Source: an uncultured bacterium
GTDB taxonomy: Bacteria > CAIJMQ01
Assembly: GCA_903821905.1 (NCBI GenBank)
Contig: CAIJMQ010000029.1
Location: forward strand, 1 to 23,132
DNA length: 23,132 bases
Direction of reading: 5' to 3'
A program made the position numbers and the translations under genes. Under the pieces are notes generated by a model that made no database searches, was not told the origin of the DNA, and was given only the letters and a program-made list of their open reading frames with translations. Within the stretch, counting starts at the first letter, position 1, and each line of letters opens with the position of its first letter. Shown piece by piece: positions 7,917-16,265 of this stretch.

Positions 7917-9743
7917 CTATTTAGAGTGCTGGTAAATTGTCATTCCACAGGTATCACAGTTGAATTCCACGTTAAATCGCTGGCCGTCTTCATCCTCCAG
8001 GAACATTGTTCTAGTAGTGCCTGTTTCTTTTTTACCTTCGCATAATCCCAGTTCTTGCTTAAGGCAGTATTTGGTGAACATTACTGCTTTGCTGTTTAAA
8101 TCAATGCCTGATTCAGCAGCGCTTTCAATCGTTTCTACGCCATGGTGTTCGTAAAATGCTTGTGCTTTCTTATTCAGAACGTTCCCCAAATAGCTTAATT
8201 GTTTTTCGGGATACGGAACATTATTGGGTACTATTTTGCTTTTATTATGTGGACGGTTGGTTTCGCGTATTTCCGAGAGTTTCTGAACGATTACCCGTCT
8301 AAATTCATTCAACACCGAAACAGGAAAGAAGTAAATATCTTTGGTTTCAATGCTTACGCCTGTGGATTCAAAAATCGTATTGCCCAACTTTTGCAATTGT
8401 GTGGTAATGATTTCTTTGGCTGATTCTTTTTTCTGTGCTAACTTTTTTTCAGTTTTTATTTCGACTATTGCTTCATTACCGTCGGAATCTTTGGCGATAA
8501 CTGCTATGCCTTCGGAGGTATCGCGTAATATCAATGAGATAAGTATTTTTCTCCGTGCGGGATTATTTTCCAGAAGTTTCGTAAATTCGTGGTCATAGTT
8601 GCGAAAAATTCTCATACCGGTACGGATACCGTAAAGCTTTTGCGGGATTATCTTACGTCCTTCAACACCATTTATCATAGTTCCATCCAGATTATTATGC
8701 GAATCAAAAAAGCAAATCCCATCGCTGTTATGCAGCTGGATATCTCCGTTGAGTGTAAAAGAGTTTTTCTCCACTCTTGATACAATGCCTACAAATTCGC
8801 CCATGGATTTTGGCGTATTTATTGAACCCATATTTTTGCATTTGCCCATAATGTTGTAGTTGGTATAACCCCGATTAAATGTTTTATTCAATTCGGGCGT
8901 GAAGTTTAAAGACGATTTGCCGGATGAGTTTTTTTGTAATCCTTTTTTTGTCAGAATTGCGTCTAATTTTTGCCGGTAGAATCCGACTACATTAGCCACA
9001 TAAGGCGTTTCCTTGAGCCGACCTTCAATCTTAAATGTGGTGACGCCTGCATCGATAAGTTCTTCCAGATAGTTCGACAGGTTTAGGTCTTTGAGTGAGA
9101 GTAGGTAGCGGTCCTTGACGATGGTTTTACCGGATTTATCTTTCAAGCTGTATAACCTTCTGCATGGTTGTGCGCAGATGCCGCGATTACCGCTTCGTCC
9201 ACCGTTCGCATAGCTCATATAACATTGTCCGCTTGCTCCAACACACAACGCCCCGTGAATAAAATATTCCAGTTCGATTGTCGTATGTTTTCGGATTTCC
9301 CGGATTTGTTCAAGTGATAATTCCCTTGCCAGAATTACCCGCGAAAACCCAACGTCCTGCAGAAACTTAATTTTTTCTACAGAAGCATTATTCGTTTGTG
9401 TACTGGCAATTAACGGTATAGGCGGCAAGTCCCATTCTAAGAGACCTACATCCTGAATCATTAATCCATCAACGCCGATTTTATAAAGCTGGTGAATCAT
9501 TTTTAAAGCGACTGGCAGTTCATTGTCATATAGCAGTGTATTGAGCGCAACATGGACCCTAACATAATACGGGTGAGCAAACTCAACAATCTGTCGGATA
9601 TTGTCGATACTGTTGCTTGCGGCTTGACGGGCGCTGAACTGAGGTGCTCCGATATAAACTGCATCTGCACCACACTTAATTGCAGTGATGGCTGTTGCCA
9701 CATCTTTTGCCGGTGCCAGTAATTCAATCTTTTTATTTTCCAT
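7917..9743 (-). CDS. U32 family protein, RlhA/YdcP-like
   Basis: 608 aa. The N-terminal U32 domain (about 1-260) opens with ELLAPAKD and GADAVYIGAPQFSAR. C167, C174, C190 and C194 (CVGASGQC and ICAQPC) are spaced as in U32 proteins that hold an Fe-S cluster. The long C-terminal part fits the DUF3656-containing branch, and a second Cys group (about 563-601, including CDTC) ends the protein. The E. coli relative RlhA hydroxylates a cytidine of 23S rRNA and TrhP acts on tRNA wobble uridine, so an RNA hydroxylase is more likely than the historical 'peptidase'. It is transcribed away from ilvB across a 122-bp divergent gap. The exact RNA target is not determined. Confidence 0.85.
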   Translation of the reverse strand: MENKKIELLAPAKDVATAITAIKCGADAVYIGAPQFSARQAASNSIDNIRQIVEFAHPYYVRVHVALNTLLYDNELPVALKMIHQLYKIGVDGLMIQDVGLLEWDLPPIPLIASTQTNNASVEKIKFLQDVGFSRVILARELSLEQIREIRKHTTIELEYFIHGALCVGASGQCYMSYANGGRSGNRGICAQPCRRLYSLKDKSGKTIVKDRYLLSLKDLNLSNYLEELIDAGVTTFKIEGRLKETPYVANVVGFYRQKLDAILTKKGLQKNSSGKSSLNFTPELNKTFNRGYTNYNIMGKCKNMGSINTPKSMGEFVGIVSRVEKNSFTLNGDIQLHNSDGICFFDSHNNLDGTMINGVEGRKIIPQKLYGIRTGMRIFRNYDHEFTKLLENNPARRKILISLILRDTSEGIAVIAKDSDGNEAIVEIKTEKKLAQKKESAKEIITTQLQKLGNTIFESTGVSIETKDIYFFPVSVLNEFRRVIVQKLSEIRETNRPHNKSKIVPNNVPYPEKQLSYLGNVLNKKAQAFYEHHGVETIESAAESGIDLNSKAVMFTKYCLKQELGLCEGKKETGTTRTMFLEDEDGQRFNVEFNCDTCGMTIYQHSK

Positions 9744-9807
9744 TTTTGTCTCAGGAATAAATTAACACCTCATTTTACACTAAAAGTTTCTTCATAAGTA
9801 CATTAGG

Positions 9808-9836
9808 TTGACCACTTTTGCTTCGGAGAGTATAAT
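9808..9836 (+). promoter_or_regulatory. Sigma-70-type promoter for ilvB-ilvN-sppA
   Basis: TTGACC (9808-9813), a 17-base spacer and a perfect TATAAT (9831-9836). Predicted start of transcription is near 9843, only about 23 bases before the ilvB ATG, with AAAAGGA as ribosome binding site. The short leader leaves no room for a T-box or peptide attenuator, so any leucine/valine control must act on initiation. Confidence 0.8.
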
Positions 9837-9865
9837 CTAAACAAAATTTTTAAAAGGAAAAACAA

Positions 9866-11533
9866 ATGAAAATGACTGGCGCAAAAGCTATTGTTGAATC
9901 TCTTAAAAGAGAAGGAGTTGACACTATTTTTGGTATTCCGGGTGGTCAAGTCCTTCCTCTTTTTGATGCACTTTATGACGCACCATTCCGTTTTATCTTA
10001 ACAGGGCATGAACAGGGTGCTGCTCATATGGCGGACGGATATGCCCGCGCCACCGGGAAAGTAGGAGTGTGTATTGCTACTTCAGGCCCGGGAGCTACAA
10101 ATCTTGTAACAGGCATTGCAACTGCTTATATGGATTCGGCTCCTATGGTTGCTTTAACCGGGCAGGTTACAAGAAAGATGATAGGCAACGATGCATTTCA
10201 GGAAGCGCCGATAACCGAGATAACAAAAGCTATTACTAAACATAATTTCCTCGTTCAGGATGCGAGAGAATTGCCTGAAATCATAAAATCGGCATTTTAT
10301 ATTGCTTCTTCAGGTCGTCCTGGACCTGTACTTATAGACCTTCCCAAAGATGTACAGACAGAAGAAATAGAATTTAAATATCCTGAAAAATTAAATTTAA
10401 ATTATAAGCCGGTATTGAAGGGACATATCGGACAGATAAAAAAAGCGTGTGAACTTATTCATACAGCAAAGAGACCGGTTTTATATATCGGCGGCGGGGT
10501 GATTATATCGGGTGCTAGTGAGCTTGTTTACAAGTTAGCTGAAAAAATAAAGACACCTGTGACAATGACACTTTTGGGATTAGGCGGATTTCCTTCTTCG
10601 CATCCGTTATCACTTGATATGCTCGGAATGCACGGAACAAGATATGCCAATTATGCAGTTATGGAGGCAGATTTAATTATTGCGATAGGTGCAAGATTTG
10701 ACGACAGAGTGACCGGCAAAATAGATTCTTTTGCCCCGCATGCAAAAGTTATACATATTGATATAGACCCTACATCTATAAGTAAATCCATAGATGTGGA
10801 TGTGCCGATAGTAGGGGATGCCAAGGAAGTATTGAAAGATTTGATTGCAAATGTAAAAGCACCAGATACTGCGGATTGGCTGAAAAAGATAAATGGATGG
10901 AAAAAGAAATATCCTCTTACATATACCAAGGACAATAAATTAAGACCTCAATATGTAATAGAGGAGATTTGTGACCTTACAAAAAATAAAGCGATTATAA
11001 CAACTGAAGTAGGTCAGAATCAGATGTGGGCAGCCCAATTCTATAAATATAGTTTACCAAGAACGTTTTTGTCATCAGGCGGGCTGGGAACTATGGGATA
11101 TGGGTTTCCTGCGGCTATTGGTGCGAAGATGGGCTGTCCCGACAAAATAGTTTTTGATATTGCCGGTGACGGCAGTATTCAGATGAATATTCAGGAACTT
11201 ATAACAGCAGTAGCATATAAAGTTCCCGTGAAAGTTGCTATTTTGAATAATTGTTATCTGGGGATGGTAAGACAGTGGCAGGAACTTTTCTATAAGAGGA
11301 GATATTCTGCAAGCGATTTAAAGAGGAACCCTGACTTTGTGAAGATAGCTGAAGCATACGGGGCTTTGGGCATAAGAGTGGATAAGAAAAAAGACGTAAG
11401 AAGTGCCTTACAGAAAGCTATTAAGAGTCCGCTGCCTGTATTTATTGATTTTGTTATAGAGAGAGAAGAAAACGTTTCTCCCATAGTTCCGCCAGGAGAA
11501 GCACTTGACCAAATGATAGGTGGAATGGCATAA
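9866..11533 (+). CDS. ilvB: Acetolactate synthase large (catalytic) subunit
   Basis: 555 aa ThDP-dependent enzyme joining two pyruvates (or pyruvate and 2-oxobutyrate) in valine, leucine and isoleucine synthesis. Order of parts: N-terminal PYR domain with the cofactor glutamate in [15 protein letters not shown] (E49), a central FAD-type domain (about 190-330), and a PP domain with the ThDP/Mg motif [12 protein letters not shown] followed by NN (about 430-460). Length and motifs are normal for the family. It lies 14 bases upstream of ilvN and is driven by the promoter at 9808-9836. Confidence 0.97.
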   Translation: MKMTGAKAIVESLKREGVDTIFGIPGGQVLPLFDALYDAPFRFILTGHEQGAAHMADGYARATGKVGVCIATSGPGATNLVTGIATAYMDSAPMVALTGQVTRKMIGNDAFQEAPITEITKAITKHNFLVQDARELPEIIKSAFYIASSGRPGPVLIDLPKDVQTEEIEFKYPEKLNLNYKPVLKGHIGQIKKACELIHTAKRPVLYIGGGVIISGASELVYKLAEKIKTPVTMTLLGLGGFPSSHPLSLDMLGMHGTRYANYAVMEADLIIAIGARFDDRVTGKIDSFAPHAKVIHIDIDPTSISKSIDVDVPIVGDAKEVLKDLIANVKAPDTADWLKKINGWKKKYPLTYTKDNKLRPQYVIEEICDLTKNKAIITTEVGQNQMWAAQFYKYSLPRTFLSSGGLGTMGYGFPAAIGAKMGCPDKIVFDIAGDGSIQMNIQELITAVAYKVPVKVAILNNCYLGMVRQWQELFYKRRYSASDLKRNPDFVKIAEAYGALGIRVDKKKDVRSALQKAIKSPLPVFIDFVIEREENVSPIVPPGEALDQMIGGMA

Positions 11534-11547
11534 AAAGTGAGGGGAAT

Positions 11548-12066
11548 ATGAAAAAACATATAATATCTGTGTTAGTAGAGAATAAGTCTGGCGTTCTTTC
11601 AAGAATTGCTGCTCTATTTGCTGCGCGCGGATTTAACATAGATTCCTTGGCAGTTGGCGAAACGGAAGACCCGAAGATTTCACGCATGACTATTGTTTCA
11701 GAAGGAGAAGAGAATGTTTTGGAACAGGTTGTAAAGCAACTACGCAGATTGATTGATGTCATAAGCGTTTCTGACTATACCAAAAAAGGACTTGACTATG
11801 TAGGCAGAGAACTGGTTTTAGTTAAAGTAGATGCTCCTCCCTCCAAACGCTCGGAGATTATTGAGATTGTAGATATTTTTAGAGCCAAGACAGTAGATGT
11901 GTCGATTAATACATTATCTATAGAAATTACCGGAACTGATAGCAAAATACAGGCATTTTTGGATTTGATGCATAATTTTAAAGTAAGAGAAATTGTGCGG
12001 ACAGGCAAAATTGCGATAGTTCGAGAGAATCAGTCCTCAGGCAAGAAAGAGAGTAAAAATGAATAA
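11548..12066 (+). CDS. ilvN: Acetolactate synthase regulatory subunit
   Basis: 172 aa, the usual size of IlvN/IlvH. An ACT domain (about 4-75, ISVLVENKSGVLSRIAALFAARGFNIDSL) binds the valine effector; the C-terminal half (about 80-160) is the ALS small-subunit domain. It activates IlvB and confers feedback inhibition. GAGGGG just before the ATG is the ribosome binding site. Its last bases overlap the sppA start by 8, so sppA is coupled to amino-acid synthesis genes; no ilvC follows. Confidence 0.96.
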   Translation: MKKHIISVLVENKSGVLSRIAALFAARGFNIDSLAVGETEDPKISRMTIVSEGEENVLEQVVKQLRRLIDVISVSDYTKKGLDYVGRELVLVKVDAPPSKRSEIIEIVDIFRAKTVDVSINTLSIEITGTDSKIQAFLDLMHNFKVREIVRTGKIAIVRENQSSGKKESKNE

Positions 12067-13024
12067 AGAAAGAATAATTTCTGTACTCATTCTTATATTT
12101 TTTATTATATCTTTGATAGCAGCCAGCTTCCTTGTGCTTAGAGTTTCTGAAGAAAAAATGGCGAGGTTTCCAAGAGAACTTAAGGGATTTTCTACATTTA
12201 GCCAGAATATTGCTATAGTTAATGTATATGGTCCGATAGAGATTGAATCAAGTAATTATTTAGGGTTTTTTCCTTCAGGTGCTGATTACATAGTAGAAGA
12301 ATTGCAAAACTTACGTAAAAATCCAGATGTTAAAGCTGTAGTCTTGCGCATTAATTCACCCGGTGGTTCTGTTGGTGCTGTGCAAGAGATATACAGTGAA
12401 CTTTTGAAATTAAAGCAAAGCGGTAAAAAATTGGTGGCTTCACAGGCAGAAGTATCGGCTTCAGGGGGGTATTATCTTGCAGCTGCTGCGGATAAAATTG
12501 TTTCCGAACCGGGTGCTGTAACTGGCAGCATAGGTGTTATTATTCCCATAACTAATTTCGAAGGACTTTTTGGAAAAATTGGCGTTCAGGTTGATGTAGT
12601 TAAGTCAGGTGCACACAAAGATATAGGTTCAAGTTCGAGAGCTCTCACCGATGAGGAAAGAAAGATATTGCAGGATATGGTTGATAGTGCTTATCAACAA
12701 TTCTTAGATGCAGTTAACAAAGGAAGAAGTTCTTTAATGACTGAAGAGAAGATAAAAGAAGTTGCGGACGGCAGAATCATGACGGGTGCACAGGCAAAAG
12801 AAGTCGGTCTTGTTGATGAATTGGGAGATCTTGATGACGCCATAAATATTGCTGCAGAGCTTGCGGGTATAAAAAAGAGTGATATAAGGATTTTTGAGGA
12901 AAAGAAAGATTGGAAAAAAATGCTTTTACAACAAATAGGAAGTAAAACATCCAATAATCCTTTGAGTAGTTTTTTACCTCCCAGGACAGGATTACTTGAA
13001 TATCGCTGGGCTCCTGAATATTAA
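12059..13024 (+). CDS. sppA: Signal peptide peptidase SppA, short type
   Basis: 321 aa membrane-bound serine protease that degrades signal peptides left after secretion. One N-terminal anchor (about 6-27), then a single S49 domain. The Ser/Lys dyad is visible as S135 (SASGGYY) and K187 (SGAHKDIGSS). Length matches the single-domain B. subtilis-like form, not the duplicated E. coli form. Overlap with ilvN and a 1-base gap to the downstream membrane-protein gene suggest one transcript. Confidence 0.93.
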   Translation: MNKERIISVLILIFFIISLIAASFLVLRVSEEKMARFPRELKGFSTFSQNIAIVNVYGPIEIESSNYLGFFPSGADYIVEELQNLRKNPDVKAVVLRINSPGGSVGAVQEIYSELLKLKQSGKKLVASQAEVSASGGYYLAAAADKIVSEPGAVTGSIGVIIPITNFEGLFGKIGVQVDVVKSGAHKDIGSSSRALTDEERKILQDMVDSAYQQFLDAVNKGRSSLMTEEKIKEVADGRIMTGAQAKEVGLVDELGDLDDAINIAAELAGIKKSDIRIFEEKKDWKKMLLQQIGSKTSNNPLSSFLPPRTGLLEYRWAPEY

Positions 13025-13025
13025 A

Positions 13026-13616
13026 ATGAACAACTTAGAAATTCTTTTCAATCTGCTCATCCGTCCCAATTATGCTTTGAAGAGGACGGACAAAACCTTA
13101 AGCTTGTCTATTATGGTGGTAATAGCAGCGCTTTGGTCTTCAACCGTTGGCAGTTACCTCATAAAAGGAGTATCTGTAAACACCTCGATGTTTTTGTTTA
13201 ACATTATTGTCCCGATTATAGTGAAACTTTGTTTGATTATTATGTTAGTTTCGATATGGCATTTCATCTGCGAAAGTTTTAAGGGGGAAGGAAAAGCTAC
13301 TGAACTTTTCCCGTGTATTTGTCTTTCTTTGCTCCCATATATATTTCTTGCACCCATGGCATTGATTCTGAAATTTTCAGGTATCAATGTAACTTTCCTT
13401 TGGATATTTTTTAATTTTTTAATACTTGTATGGGTGATTGCTCTTCAGATATCTTCACTGAAAATAGTATATGAAATAAATGGCCCAGCCGCTACTCTGA
13501 CTTATTTTATTCCGTTTGCGGTGGTTTTTGTTCTTTCTATTTTGATATTAATACTTGTGATATCGTTCTTCTTTATTACAGCTTCCCAAGCATTAACGCC
13601 TTTCTTGGAACTTTAG
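13026..13616 (+). CDS. Yip1-like multi-pass membrane protein
   Basis: 196 aa from ATG 13026, which directly follows the sppA stop. An upstream in-frame start at 12996 would overlap sppA and adds nothing recognisable. About five hydrophobic segments (near 25-45, 55-80, 95-115, 125-145, 160-190) follow an amphipathic start (LFNLLIRPNYALKR) like that of bacterial Yip1-domain proteins. Function unknown; in other genomes Yip1-like proteins are small integral membrane proteins without a fixed role. Last gene of the ilvB operon, 8 bases before the tRNA. Confidence 0.6.
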   Translation: MNNLEILFNLLIRPNYALKRTDKTLSLSIMVVIAALWSSTVGSYLIKGVSVNTSMFLFNIIVPIIVKLCLIIMLVSIWHFICESFKGEGKATELFPCICLSLLPYIFLAPMALILKFSGINVTFLWIFFNFLILVWVIALQISSLKIVYEINGPAATLTYFIPFAVVFVLSILILILVISFFFITASQALTPFLEL

Positions 13617-13624
13617 CACAACAC

Positions 13625-13708
13625 GCCGAGGTGGCGGAACTGGCAGACGCGCATGGTTCAGGACCATGTTCCCTAACGGGATTGGGGGTTCAACTCCCCC
13701 CTTCGGCA
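13625..13708 (+). tRNA. tRNA-Leu(CAG)
   Basis: Class II tRNA of 84 nt. The acceptor stem pairs GCCGAGG with CTTCGGC (one G-U), with discriminator A at 13708 and no encoded CCA. The anticodon arm is CATGG-TTCAGGA-CCATG, giving anticodon CAG (reads CUG). The variable arm is long, as in leucine tRNAs, and the T loop is TTCAACT in a G/C stem. The accessory region begins just past its 3' end, a common integration point. Confidence 0.95.
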
Positions 13709-13747
13709 CTATGAATTGCTACTACGATAAACAAAAGACATTCTGCA

Positions 13748-13767
13748 GGTGTAAGGCTGGTGTAAGG
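13748..13767. repeat. Tandem direct repeat GGTGTAAGG, 11-bp period
   Basis: GGTGTAAGG occurs at 13748-13756 and 13759-13767, one helical turn apart, 40 bases beyond the tRNA and next to an excisionase-like gene. The spacing suits cooperative binding on one DNA face, for example by an excisionase or an integrase arm domain. This role is inference. Confidence 0.5.
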
Positions 13768-13848
13768 ATAATAGATAAGCTCCTCTGACTTTTAACCCTT
13801 GTAGTAACTTTCTTATAAGGGAAGAAAAAACCTGTTATTTGTCTTAGC

Positions 13849-13877
13849 GAAAAAATTTGAATTTTTTCCATTTTTTT
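13849..13877 (+). terminator. AT-rich hairpin, possible bidirectional terminator
   Basis: GAAAAAAT-TTGA-ATTTTTTC (13849-13868) is a perfect eight-base-pair stem with a four-base loop, followed on the plus strand by CATTTTTTT. It could end plus-strand transcripts of the ilvB-tRNA unit and, since the stem itself ends in T on both strands, the minus-strand island operon whose last gene stops at 13876. Stability is low because the stem has one G-C pair. Confidence 0.35.
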
Positions 13878-14115
13878 ATCCCACATTCTTTAATTCTTCC
13901 CGGATTGCTTCCAGCTTCTCAGCTCTCTCTCGCTGTTTCTTAAAACCCTCTTCAATCATTTTCTCAAACGCATCCACGCAAAGACAGACCTTCCCCGCTA
14001 CTTTCACTGTTAACTCAGGATACATTCCAAGAGATCTCCATTTATAGAGTGTCTTCAGTGAAAACGGGCATATCTCCTTTAATCTTTCCCTGTCTGATAG
14101 TGGAATTAATCTCAT
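13876..14115 (-). CDS. Small excisionase-like helix-turn-helix protein
   Basis: 79 aa. Residues about 15-50 (CPFSLKTLYKWRSLGMYPELTVKVAGKVCLCVDAFEKMI) read as a MerR/excisionase-type winged helix: helix, turn, recognition helix (LKTLYKWR), then a short wing ending in a helix. A basic/acidic helix completes it (52-75). Such proteins bend DNA in excision or act as small regulators. AGAGG lies 9 bases before the ATG. It is the last gene of the minus-strand island, 39 bases after the E1 gene, and lies beside the GGTGTAAGG repeats and the tRNA, which supports a recombination-directionality role over a plain regulator. Confidence 0.65.
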   Translation of the reverse strand: MRLIPLSDRERLKEICPFSLKTLYKWRSLGMYPELTVKVAGKVCLCVDAFEKMIEEGFKKQRERAEKLEAIREELKNVG

Positions 14116-14154
14116 TTCTTGTGCCTCTCTTTTAAGAGATTTTTATCATTCTTG

Positions 14155-14916
14155 CTATGTTTTTCTTCCAATAACTCTCTTTACGTCTGGAACAAACCCA
14201 CATAAAAAGAGCTGCCTATAATTCCAATTTCTTTTTCTATCCATCACGACAGAATCAATGGCAAATAAAACATAACCCACTATTATTTTCACAATATCAA
14301 TTATTGCCGGTGTATTGGGGCAGGGATTCCGTTTTTTATCAATTGATTTCGGGAAAGCATCCAAAAATGATGTTTTGTTTGGCTCTTGAATGAATATATA
14401 GCCGGTATTTGCTTGTCGGTCTAACCCCATAAAGATTACAGGTGTGGTTTTATAAAAAAATCTCGAAACAAATATTCTTGTTTCATCGTTATCTGGAGCG
14501 CAAATTGCTATATCGCAATTTGTATCTATATTCTCTTCTATTGTCTTCTGAAACATAAAGGGATAAGCAATTAACTCAGTCTTTCTGATACCTTCTTTAA
14601 CTAAATTCTTGGCAAGGCAGATGGCCTTGTTTTTATATAAATCTTCTTCATAAAACCTTTGCCTATTCAGATTTGAGAGTTCTACTGTATCCCCATCAAA
14701 TATTTTTAAACATCCAACTCCTTTCCTAACTAAACCTTCCCCAATCTCTCCTCCTAAACCACCAGCCCCGATAAGTACTACAGTAAGACCGTTCATGATT
14801 TCTTGTTTGAATCCAGAAACTCTTTCCTGCCTGTCCGTAATGCTTCCGGCAGAAGTATCTTTAATCTCTTTGCAGTAAAATCTAACTGATTTCAGTGATA
14901 CGGTAGATTTTTCCAT
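14155..14916 (-). CDS. E1-like (ThiF/MoeB family) ubiquitin-activating enzyme
   Basis: 253 aa adenylyltransferase expected to activate the C-terminus of a ubiquitin-like protein with ATP. The Rossmann motif is VVLIGAGGLGG (46-56), with D74 after the second strand and the E1 signature SNLNRQRF (81-88). A later loop has CPNTPA with C199, a candidate catalytic cysteine; I see no paired CxxC zinc site like that of MoeB. The first 40 residues (KEIKDTSAGSITDRQERVSGF) are a typical pre-Rossmann segment. Ribosome binding site GGTGGAG about 9 bases upstream. It overlaps the JAB gene by 35 bases, so the pair is translationally coupled. Fits the E1 of bacterial Ubl-E2-JAB cassettes (BilD-like) better than ThiF/MoeB because no thiamine or molybdopterin genes are near. 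Confidence 0.88.
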   Translation of the reverse strand: MEKSTVSLKSVRFYCKEIKDTSAGSITDRQERVSGFKQEIMNGLTVVLIGAGGLGGEIGEGLVRKGVGCLKIFDGDTVELSNLNRQRFYEEDLYKNKAICLAKNLVKEGIRKTELIAYPFMFQKTIEENIDTNCDIAICAPDNDETRIFVSRFFYKTTPVIFMGLDRQANTGYIFIQEPNKTSFLDAFPKSIDKKRNPCPNTPAIIDIVKIIVGYVLFAIDSVVMDRKRNWNYRQLFLCGFVPDVKRVIGRKT

Positions 14917-15556
14917 CTATTTTCTCCACCCCCTTTCCATAAATTTGTATCTCAAAATCAAAACTTGAATAAAATCTGATATAGCCATCTCTTGAGAATA
15001 TCGCACCTATTGCCTTGTAACCACCTCTATCCAAAGTTCCCTGTAGTCTAAGGTCAACTCCTGAAGGCATGGTCGAACCAATGCCCACACCGGGATGGAT
15101 ATGGAAACATCCTTGTAGTCTATGCTCACACTTACTTAGATAAATTAACGTTTTTCTTACCGCCACATCTTCAGCCTTGGCAAAAACAAAGGTTTGTATC
15201 TTAAGCGGCAAATCGATGATCCTGTCTAATATAGAGATATTTCCAACTTGAGGACCTGTAACAAAATGCATAGACTCTACCCTACCTTTATTCAGAAACC
15301 TAAAACAGTCATGCAAAAAGAGGGAGCTTAAAAAATGAGTCTGTACATCTTCTTGTTTCGCTGAAGATAAATCTTCTATAATTCTACCAATCTTGCCTAC
15401 AAGCAATGCCTGTTGAAAAAAGAAATTTGCCTTATCAGTACTATGCTCTTTGCAGGATGAAGCTATTTCCTCAGTAAGCCTGCTTATACTAGTCCCAATC
15501 TCACTTTTTATTTTCTCCATCTCCAATTTAGAATATCCAAAAGTCCCGGTTTCCAT
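14882..15556 (-). CDS. JAB/JAMM metalloprotease, deubiquitinase-like
   Basis: 224 aa. An N-terminal helical part (about 1-80) precedes a JAB domain (about 85-215). The zinc and catalytic residues are E94 (GRVESMHFVTG), H152 and H154 (HIHPG), S165 and D168 (SGVD). The Rpn11/JAMM core is complete, but 10 residues separate the second His from Ser where the classic motif has 7. Expected role: trim or remove ubiquitin-like modifiers, zinc-dependent, in the cytoplasm. The start at 15556 is fixed by GGAGGTG five or six bases upstream. The gene overlaps the Ubl-E2 gene by 49 bases and the E1 gene by 35, giving a compact three-gene cassette. Confidence 0.88.
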   Translation of the reverse strand: METGTFGYSKLEMEKIKSEIGTSISRLTEEIASSCKEHSTDKANFFFQQALLVGKIGRIIEDLSSAKQEDVQTHFLSSLFLHDCFRFLNKGRVESMHFVTGPQVGNISILDRIIDLPLKIQTFVFAKAEDVAVRKTLIYLSKCEHRLQGCFHIHPGVGIGSTMPSGVDLRLQGTLDRGGYKAIGAIFSRDGYIRFYSSFDFEIQIYGKGVEKIDGKIYRITEIS

Positions 15557-16233
15557 TTAGCACCTCCGTTATGATTCTTGAACGCATTAGTTATCAGAGC
15601 TTCAACCGTAATTATTCCTGAATCTACGTTTTTAGGTTTTTCAGAAAAATGGATGTGAAACTTGTCATTGCCCTTATATGAGAAACACTGCCAATGGCTG
15701 CTATCCTTCAATGCTTGTGGTGGATCAAATATATAGAAGGAATAAGAACTTATGAAGTTTCGCTCAATTAAACCTCTAAAAACACCATAATCTGTTTTGT
15801 AAGAGCCTTTTAACCCTTTTGCTGTCTTAATCCAATTATTTTCCTGCCAGTAAGGAATAGTACTATCTGTCTTTGTTATCTTGGTTAGCTTAAATTCTCT
15901 TGTTCCTGTTAACGTTGCATGTTTTCTCAGTACTTCGGGATATAGCCTTCTTGTCCCAATTAGTTTAACCGCAAGATTAATTAAATCCCCCGAAGGGGAG
16001 GCAGTGGAAACGCCAACACTAACGTCTTCGGGTGTTGCATACAATTTTTCCTTGTCTGCAACTAGATTGAAGATATCTGCATCGTTATCCAGAACATCGC
16101 CGCCTTTTCTTGAAAGCTGATACCCTTGCAATCCGGCTTCATCAAGAATTTGTTTGGCGGTTGCGCTTGGAGCAATAGCGACATCTTTAATCTCTCCACT
16201 GCCTGCCACAACTACAGAGATACTCTTCTGCAT
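15508..16233 (-). CDS. Ubiquitin-like domain fused to E2-like domain
   Basis: 241 aa in two parts. Residues about 3-75 form a beta-grasp, ThiS/multiubiquitin-like domain (SISVVVAGSGEIKDVAIAPS at its start, then ILDEAG, a Leu-rich end near 52-65, LYATPEDVSVG). Residues about 85-241 resemble prokaryotic E2 family E: a YIFDPPQALK segment (167-176), then HWQCFSY (180-186) with C183, the only cysteine in the protein and so the candidate thioester site, and WKPGLLDIL near the end. The Ubl part has no terminal Gly-Gly tail, so it may be a docking or regulatory domain, not the conjugated modifier; no stand-alone Ubl is seen nearby. AAAGGAGG precedes the ATG by about 11 bases. First gene of the cassette with JAB and E1. 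E2 identity is inferred from context plus weak motifs. Confidence 0.72.
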   Translation of the reverse strand: MQKSISVVVAGSGEIKDVAIAPSATAKQILDEAGLQGYQLSRKGGDVLDNDADIFNLVADKEKLYATPEDVSVGVSTASPSGDLINLAVKLIGTRRLYPEVLRKHATLTGTREFKLTKITKTDSTIPYWQENNWIKTAKGLKGSYKTDYGVFRGLIERNFISSYSFYIFDPPQALKDSSHWQCFSYKGNDKFHIHFSEKPKNVDSGIITVEALITNAFKNHNGGAKWKPGLLDILNWRWRK

Positions 16234-16265
16234 CTGTCTTTATCCCCTCCTTTCTATTTATAGTC

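Noticed and set aside
9744-9865. T-box or leader-peptide attenuator before ilvB
   Set aside because: The promoter at 9808-9836 leaves a leader of only about 23 bases with no hairpin.
14155-14916. MoeB/ThiF for molybdopterin or thiamine synthesis
   Set aside because: No cofactor-synthesis genes nearby, no paired CxxC seen, and JAB and E2-like partners overlap it.
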